Of a DNA stretch of 58,298 nt, positions 53,931 through 58,298 are shown one piece after another. This stretch comes from Glycomyces paridis. GTDB taxonomy: Bacteria > Actinomycetota > Actinomycetes > Mycobacteriales > Micromonosporaceae. Position 1 is the first letter of the stretch. Each line of letters begins with the position of its first letter. Both the position numbers and the translations under genes were made by a program. The notes under the pieces are model-generated. The model was not told the origin of the DNA and did not search any database. It saw nothing but the letters and a program-made list of their open reading frames with translations. The DNA lies in contig NZ_STGX01000007.1 in assembly GCF_004912155.1 (NCBI RefSeq), forward strand, positions 197,013 to 255,310. The letters run 5' to 3'.

Positions 53931-54001
53931 GGCCGCTGACGTGGGACGGCCGCGGCCCGCCCCGGCGCCTGCGGATTCGCGGCGGGGCGGGTTTCGTGCG
54001 C

Positions 54002-54820
54002 CTACTTGAAGGCGGCGAGGTTGCGGGCCGCCCATTCGGCGTAGGGTCGCGCCGGGCGGCCGAGGACGTGCTCGACGTCGGGGCTGACCGCCTGCTCCTC
54101 GGCGCTCGGGGTGCCGAGGATGCCCAGGGTCGCCTCGACGACCGGTGCGGGCATGAACGCGCGCATCCGTTCTCGGGCCTCGGCCGGGGTCTCCTCCGTG
54201 AACGCCACCGGCTCGCCGAGGAGGTCGGCGATCGCCGCCACCTGCCGGCGGGGCGTGATCGGCTCGGGGCCGGTCACGATGTAGGACCTGCCGACATGGC
54301 CCTCCTCCCGCAGCGCCGCCGCGGCGACGTCGGCGATGTCGGCCGGGTCGACCGCCGGGAGGGCGGTGTCGGCGAACGGCGCTGTCACTGAGCGCCGCAG
54401 GCGGATCGACTCGGCCCACTGGAACGAGTTGGAGGCGAAGTTCCCCGGCTGCACCATCGTCCACTCCAGACCCGATGCCTTGACGACCGCTTCCAGGGCC
54501 ACCGGGTGGCGGCCCGTCGCGACGCCCTGCGAGGAGAGCAGCACGACCCTGCGCAGGCCGGCGGCCTTCACGGCCTCCATCGCCGCGTGCATGTCGCCGT
54601 GTTCCAGGAACGACTCGGCGGTGAGCAGGAACAGCGATTCGGCGCCGTCGACCGCCGCCGCGAGGCGCCGCGGGTCGGCGATGTCGGCCTGGTGGAACTC
54701 GACGCCCGCGGGCATCTCCGCCTCGGTGCGGGCGACGGCCCGCACCCGCTCCCCTGCCGCGACGAGGGACCGCACCAGCGGCCGGCCGACGTTCCCGGTT
54801 GCTCCGGTTACCACGATCAT
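54002..54820 (-). CDS. NmrA-like NAD(P)-binding oxidoreductase
   Basis: 272 residues. Rossmann motif GATGNVGRP (residues 6-14), SSQGV and a C-terminal NmrA-type region. Resembles quinone-oxidoreductase/nucleoside-diphosphate-sugar epimerase-like proteins. Divergent from an HxlR regulator with an operator between them, so inducible by the regulator's signal, perhaps electrophiles or quinones. Confidence 0.88.
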   Translation of the reverse strand: MIVVTGATGNVGRPLVRSLVAAGERVRAVARTEAEMPAGVEFHQADIADPRRLAAAVDGAESLFLLTAESFLEHGDMHAAMEAVKAAGLRRVVLLSSQGVATGRHPVALEAVVKASGLEWTMVQPGNFASNSFQWAESIRLRRSVTAPFADTALPAVDPADIADVAAAALREEGHVGRSYIVTGPEPITPRRQVAAIADLLGEPVAFTEETPAEARERMRAFMPAPVVEATLGILGTPSAEEQAVSPDVEHVLGRPARPYAEWAARNLAAFK

Positions 54821-54865
54821 GTTCGCTCCCTTGTATATCGGGTTTCCTCTTCTGCTTCGGCCACG

Positions 54866-54886
54866 CTACTGTCGTGAAGACAGTAG
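54866..54886. promoter_or_regulatory. HxlR operator (perfect 8-bp dyad)
   Basis: CTACTGTC-GTGAA-GACAGTAG between the divergent oxidoreductase and hxlR genes, 19 bp before the regulator start. Confidence 0.75.
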
Positions 54887-54905
54887 GTACCTAGAGGAAA
54901 GCGGC

Positions 54906-55289
54906 ATGATCGTGATGGAAACCACAGCGGATATTGCTCCTGAGCAGGCGTGCCCGATCTCGCCGGTGGTCGACCTGGTCTTCAGCCGGTGGACCACGCC
55001 GATCCTGTGGACGCTCAACGAGTACGGACGCCACCGCTTCGTCGAGCTGGAGCGGCGCATCACCACCATCTCTCCGAAGGTGCTCACCCAGCGGCTGCGC
55101 CAACTCGAACGCGACGGCCTGGTGTCGCGGACCTACCACGCCGAGGTCCCGCCCCGGGTCGAGTACGCGATCACCGACCTGGGCCGCAGCCTCGCGCCGC
55201 TCTTCGCCTCGATCGCCGACTGGTCGGTCAACCTCGGGAAGGTCGACCGGGCGCGCCAGGACTACGACGCCGCCCGGCCGACCGGGTGA
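54906..55289 (+). CDS. HxlR family transcriptional regulator
   Basis: 127 residues, MarR-like winged HTH (RWTTPILWTLNEYGRHRFVELERRITTISPKVLTQRLRQLERDGLV). Cys16 in the N-terminal QACPISPV is the redox/electrophile-sensing position seen in many HxlR/YodB proteins. GAGGAAA upstream of ATG 54906. Its stop touches the convergent lipoprotein gene. Confidence 0.92.
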   Translation: MIVMETTADIAPEQACPISPVVDLVFSRWTTPILWTLNEYGRHRFVELERRITTISPKVLTQRLRQLERDGLVSRTYHAEVPPRVEYAITDLGRSLAPLFASIADWSVNLGKVDRARQDYDAARPTG

Positions 55290-56492
55290 TCACCGTCCAC
55301 TCAGGGCGCTGAGGTCGATCTCGTTCGCCGTGGGCGTCGACCAGGTGAGCACATCGCAGCTGCCGAGGTCGGCACGGATCTCGCCACCGGGCAGGTCCAC
55401 GACCCGGCAGGCGCCGTCGCCCGCGTCCACCACGAGCGCGGCCCCGGACTGGGCGCCGTCGAGCGCTTCGAGCGGCCGCACACTGGCGAAGTCGCCTTCG
55501 GCGACCTGTTCCCAGGCGCCGTCCGTGTGGCGCCAGACGCCCATCGGAGTGGTCTCGGCGCAATCGGCGCCGTGGCGTTCTTGCAGCACCGCATAGAGGA
55601 TCGTGCCGTTGTAGAACAGGTCCGCGGCGTGGACGGTGCCTTCGTTTGCGCCGGCGGGGAAATCGGCGACGGGCTCGGCGGGGGCGAGCGTCGCGGTGTC
55701 GAGCACGGTCACGCCGGGGCTCGGGTCGCAGTATCCGGCGCCGTCGCCGGTGAGCGCCACGCGACTCGCGTCATGGTGCAGCGCAACGTGGCTGAAACGC
55801 TGGTCCTCGGCGAAGTCCTCGGTCGCCTCCACGAGGACCTCGCCGGTCGCGGGATCGACGAGCCAGAGGTCGGCGGCCGAGGCGTAGCGCTCCTCGGGGT
55901 CGGTCTTACCGATGAGGAGCTTGCCGTCTACGACGCCCCAGATCTGCGCGCTGTCAAGGTAGTCGACGCGGGTGCCGAGGCCGACGCCTACCGGTTCGGC
56001 AGCCGGGTAGCCGTACTCGCCGAGGCGCTGAATCTCGGTGCCGTTGAAGGAGTACAGCTGCTCGGGATCGTCGGCGACGAAGGCTCCCTGGCAGTTCGCG
56101 CCGCAGGAAAAGGGCGTGGCAGCCTCGCCGGGGCCGGGCCACTGCCAGAACGTGCCACCTGATCCTGCCGTCATGAGGCCGCCGTCGGGCGACCAGTTGA
56201 CGGCGGGAGGCCCGGAGACCATGCCTGCCTCGGGAACCGGGACCGGCTCGCCGTCGACGATCGCGATGAGGGACTGGGTGTCCCAGTCGATGACGGCGGC
56301 CCTGCTGGGTGCCGCCTCGATCCAGTCTTCGGCCTCAGGGGCGCCGGCGGAGGCTTCCTCGGAGGCCCGCTCGGAGGGTTCCTCACCCTGACATGCGGCG
56401 GCGGTGAGCAGCAGGACGGCGCCGAGGGAGGCGGCGGACCAACGGCACAATGTCGGTGCGGCCCAAAAGTTCCTATGGGAGGTATGTGACAT
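55290..56492 (-). CDS. Lipoprotein with WD/beta-propeller-like repeats
   Basis: 400 residues. Signal with lipobox TAAAC (Cys about 34). Beta-rich repeats such as AVNWSPDGGLMTAGSGGTFWQWPG and SHVALHHDASRVALTGDG suggest a secreted propeller. No enzymatic motif. Function unknown. Confidence 0.75.
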   Translation of the reverse strand: MSHTSHRNFWAAPTLCRWSAASLGAVLLLTAAACQGEEPSERASEEASAGAPEAEDWIEAAPSRAAVIDWDTQSLIAIVDGEPVPVPEAGMVSGPPAVNWSPDGGLMTAGSGGTFWQWPGPGEAATPFSCGANCQGAFVADDPEQLYSFNGTEIQRLGEYGYPAAEPVGVGLGTRVDYLDSAQIWGVVDGKLLIGKTDPEERYASAADLWLVDPATGEVLVEATEDFAEDQRFSHVALHHDASRVALTGDGAGYCDPSPGVTVLDTATLAPAEPVADFPAGANEGTVHAADLFYNGTILYAVLQERHGADCAETTPMGVWRHTDGAWEQVAEGDFASVRPLEALDGAQSGAALVVDAGDGACRVVDLPGGEIRADLGSCDVLTWSTPTANEIDLSALSGR

Positions 56493-56590
56493 CCGCCCAG
56501 TCTAGGAAGCCACGGCCAGGGCAAGAGGAATCGAAGTATCGACGTTTCCCGACGGGTCGAGCGAGGCCACGCACCGGCGCGGCGCGAATC

Positions 56591-56619
56591 GGATCGGATG
56601 CCTGGGGTGAATCCGATCC
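56591..56619. terminator. Hairpin, 9-bp arms
   Basis: GGATCGGAT ... ATCCGATCC in the 184-bp gap between two leftward genes. A second, larger hairpin follows at 56632. Confidence 0.5.
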
Positions 56620-56631
56620 GAGGAGGACGCC

Positions 56632-56666
56632 GTGAATCGGCCCGGCCGGGGGCCGGTCCGATTCAC
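56632..56666 (-). terminator. Terminator hairpin of serine hydrolase gene
   Basis: GTGAATCGGCCCGGCC-GGG-GGCCGGTCCGATTCAC, 16-bp arms with one mismatch, 10 nt after the stop codon. Confidence 0.75.
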
Positions 56667-56676
56667 GTGACAGGTT

Positions 56677-57840
56677 CTAGTCGCACAGGGCGGCCTGCAT
56701 GAAGGCCTCCAGCTCGGCGTCGAAGAGGTCGGGGTCGGTGTAGCCGTGCTTGTCGCCGATGTTCCATGCCACCGTCGCGTGGCGCTCGCCGTCGAGGGAG
56801 TGGAACGAGAGGACCTCGTGGCCGAGGCCGTCGCCCTCGTGTCCGATGAAGACCTCCTCGTCGGCGCAGCCGAACTCCTGGCTGAACAGGCCGAGGCCGT
56901 ACCCGAAGCTCTTGCCGGTCTCCACGAACTCGGTCGCCTCGGCGAGCTCCCCCGCGGTGAGCAGCGTGCCGTCCGTCAGCGCCGTGTAGAAGTCGTTCAT
57001 GTCCGCCACGGTCGAGACGATCCCTCCCGCGGCCCACATCTGCGTGGCCGAGAGGCGGGTGGTGTCGAAGTACGGGTCGTCGGCCTCGCCCGTCGTGATG
57101 TACGGAGTCAGGTGCGGCCCATGCAGAGCCGCGCCGTTCCCTCGCGGCAGGTACGTGCGGTCGAGCCCCGCGGGCTCGATGATCCGCTCCCGCATCTCGC
57201 GCCCGAACGGGTTCCCGGTGACCTCCTCGACCAGCATCCCGAGAACGATGTACCCGGCGTTCGAGTACGCGTACCCCTCCCCCGGCTCGAACCGCAACGG
57301 CGCCTGCGTAGCGAGCGCGACCAGCTCGGCGGGCTCGTAGGCCTCCCGGTAGCCCTCGCGGATGTCGCTGATGTCGCCGGCCGCGAGCGACGGGTAGAGG
57401 AAGGACAGGTAGTCGGGCAGGCCACTGGTGTGGGTGAGCACCTGGCGGATCGTCGGGTCCTGGTCGTACGGCAGCGGGCCCGGAAGGTGCTCCCCGAGGG
57501 TGTCGTCGAGGTCGAGCGCGCCTTCCCCTTGCAGCTGAACGAGGATCGCCGCGGTGAACGACTTCGTCGCACTCCCGATGCGCACCCGGTCCCCTACCCG
57601 GGCCGCCTCCGCGTCCGCCTCAAGGTTTCTGAGCCCGCTCGCCTCCGACCAGACCTCATCGCCGTCCCGAACCTCGGCGAGCACAGTGTGCCCGCCGAGC
57701 GCCGCGAACGCTTCGAATCGCGCCTCAACGGCATCGGCATCGATCCCGTCCCCAACGGGCGACGCGGCAACACCGGCAACGGGAACGGCGACCAACCCGG
57801 CCGCCAAGGCCGCGGTAATTGTGAGCAAGGAGTTTCTCAT
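56677..57840 (-). CDS. Secreted serine hydrolase (beta-lactamase/DD-peptidase class C fold)
   Basis: 387 residues. Sec signal (1-26, AGVAAS). Catalytic SxxK as Ser90-Ala-Thr-Lys93, YxN as Tyr192-Ser-Asn194, and an H-x-G-type third motif (IGHEGDGLG). Family includes D-alanyl-D-alanine carboxypeptidases and esterases acting outside the cell. ATG 57840. Confidence 0.9.
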   Translation of the reverse strand: MRNSLLTITAALAAGLVAVPVAGVAASPVGDGIDADAVEARFEAFAALGGHTVLAEVRDGDEVWSEASGLRNLEADAEAARVGDRVRIGSATKSFTAAILVQLQGEGALDLDDTLGEHLPGPLPYDQDPTIRQVLTHTSGLPDYLSFLYPSLAAGDISDIREGYREAYEPAELVALATQAPLRFEPGEGYAYSNAGYIVLGMLVEEVTGNPFGREMRERIIEPAGLDRTYLPRGNGAALHGPHLTPYITTGEADDPYFDTTRLSATQMWAAGGIVSTVADMNDFYTALTDGTLLTAGELAEATEFVETGKSFGYGLGLFSQEFGCADEEVFIGHEGDGLGHEVLSFHSLDGERHATVAWNIGDKHGYTDPDLFDAELEAFMQAALCD

Positions 57841-58298
57841 GCCGACAACCGTACGAATTCGCCCCGCCCAATGCACTCCCGCAGCCTGTACTCATCCCCC
57901 TCCCGCCCAAGGTAACGAGCACCGGTCAGCTGACTGGTGTGCATCGGGCGCGGTCAATGAAAAAGGCGGCACCGACAAGGGGGTGTGGTGGTGGCGAGGT
58001 CGGGGGTCGGGTGGCGGGCGCGCCGGGGCTGGAGTTCGACCCGGGCCGGGGCCGGGGTCGGTCCGCGGCCGAGGTTTGGCTCGCCCGGTGTCCGCGGTTT
58101 GGTCCGAAGCCGGGTTCGAAGCTCGGCCCGAGGCCGGGGTTCGGTCCGCCTCCATATCTGCCTCATCGCTTCCCGTTCGGCCCGCCTCCACCTCTGCTGT
58201 TGTCTCCGCTCCAGTCACTCGCCTCGCTGTTGTCGTTTTCGTTGCGACACTGTGGAAGTGGTGGTGAATGTGAGTGTGTTGTCATCGTGTGGGTGATG
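57841..58298. other. Terminal region, low-complexity GC-rich tract
   Basis: 458 bp to the window edge. 58000-58150 is a run of degenerate GGTCCG / GGCCGGGG / TCGGCC units without a credible gene. It holds the serine hydrolase promoter at its left end. A gene may begin beyond the window. Confidence 0.45.

Noticed and set aside
57892-58218. Minus-strand Pro/Arg-rich frame at the window end
   Set aside because: Derived from GC-rich simple repeats; no start signal or domain.

Overview
The window is high-GC DNA (about 70% G+C) with GTG and TTG starts, ATGA-overlapping operons and typical actinobacterial families: XRE/DUF397 pairs, a SigE-type sigma factor, LacI-controlled secreted glycosidases, MazG beside a SurA-like lipoprotein, and a xi-class thiol transferase with a CPWAH motif. 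It is chromosomal DNA of an actinomycete, possibly Glycomycetales or Micromonosporales; the lineage is inference. I saw no transposase, integrase, CRISPR array or rRNA.

Layout. 1-1647: 4-hydroxyphenylpyruvate dioxygenase (cut by the window edge) and a divergent Lrp/AsnC regulator. 1746-7420: a giant TPR protein and a convergent M20 amidohydrolase whose 3' end dissolves into degenerate repeats and has no nearby stop. 7863-9166: a perfect hairpin, then an XRE/DUF5753-like and DUF397 pair. 9221-12070: a small unknown, a zinc-type CDF transporter and an MFS exporter. 12033-13126: a DddA-like (SCP1.201-type) deaminase toxin with an overlapping small immunity candidate. 13206-16597: the rest of homogentisate catabolism (fahA, an unknown partner, hmgA). 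16672-18517: a NADAR-domain protein and a 2H phosphoesterase.

18739-25067 is, to me, the most remarkable locus. A Ro60/TROVE-like HEAT+vWA protein and an ARPP-1-like protein are transcribed rightward. Leftward from the same intergenic region come three tandem tRNA-like RNAs, which form the leader of an operon encoding a zinc-ribbon SDR, a ribonuclease-inhibitor-like LRR protein and an unknown. Bacterial Ro proteins bind Y RNAs that mimic tRNAs, so this looks like an RNA-centred Ro/tRNA-mimic system.

25087-30991: Nudix, secreted alpha/beta hydrolase, acidic membrane protein, a MarR-MFS efflux pair coupled through a 12-codon mini-ORF, and a LacI regulator. 31265-36304: a LacI-regulated secreted glycan-degrading operon (GH55-like, a clan GH-A glycosidase with discoidin domains, DUF1996). 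With a GH87 alpha-1,3-glucanase at 48763-52086, this suggests attack on fungal wall glucans. 36348-44000: GST-like reductase, second LacI, zinc-ribbon protein, tRNA-Gln, sigma factor, MazG and lipoprotein.

44085-48716 is a second conflict-type operon: a Crp/Fnr regulator, a class III nucleotide cyclase, a STAND-like NTPase with a degenerate P-loop, and a membrane protein. The cyclase C-terminus and the NTPase N-terminus share a 23-residue motif (15 identities, no gaps). This is the arrangement known for amyloid-signalling NLR/effector pairs. The window closes with GH87, a J-like protein, an NmrA/HxlR divergent pair, a lipoprotein and a serine hydrolase.
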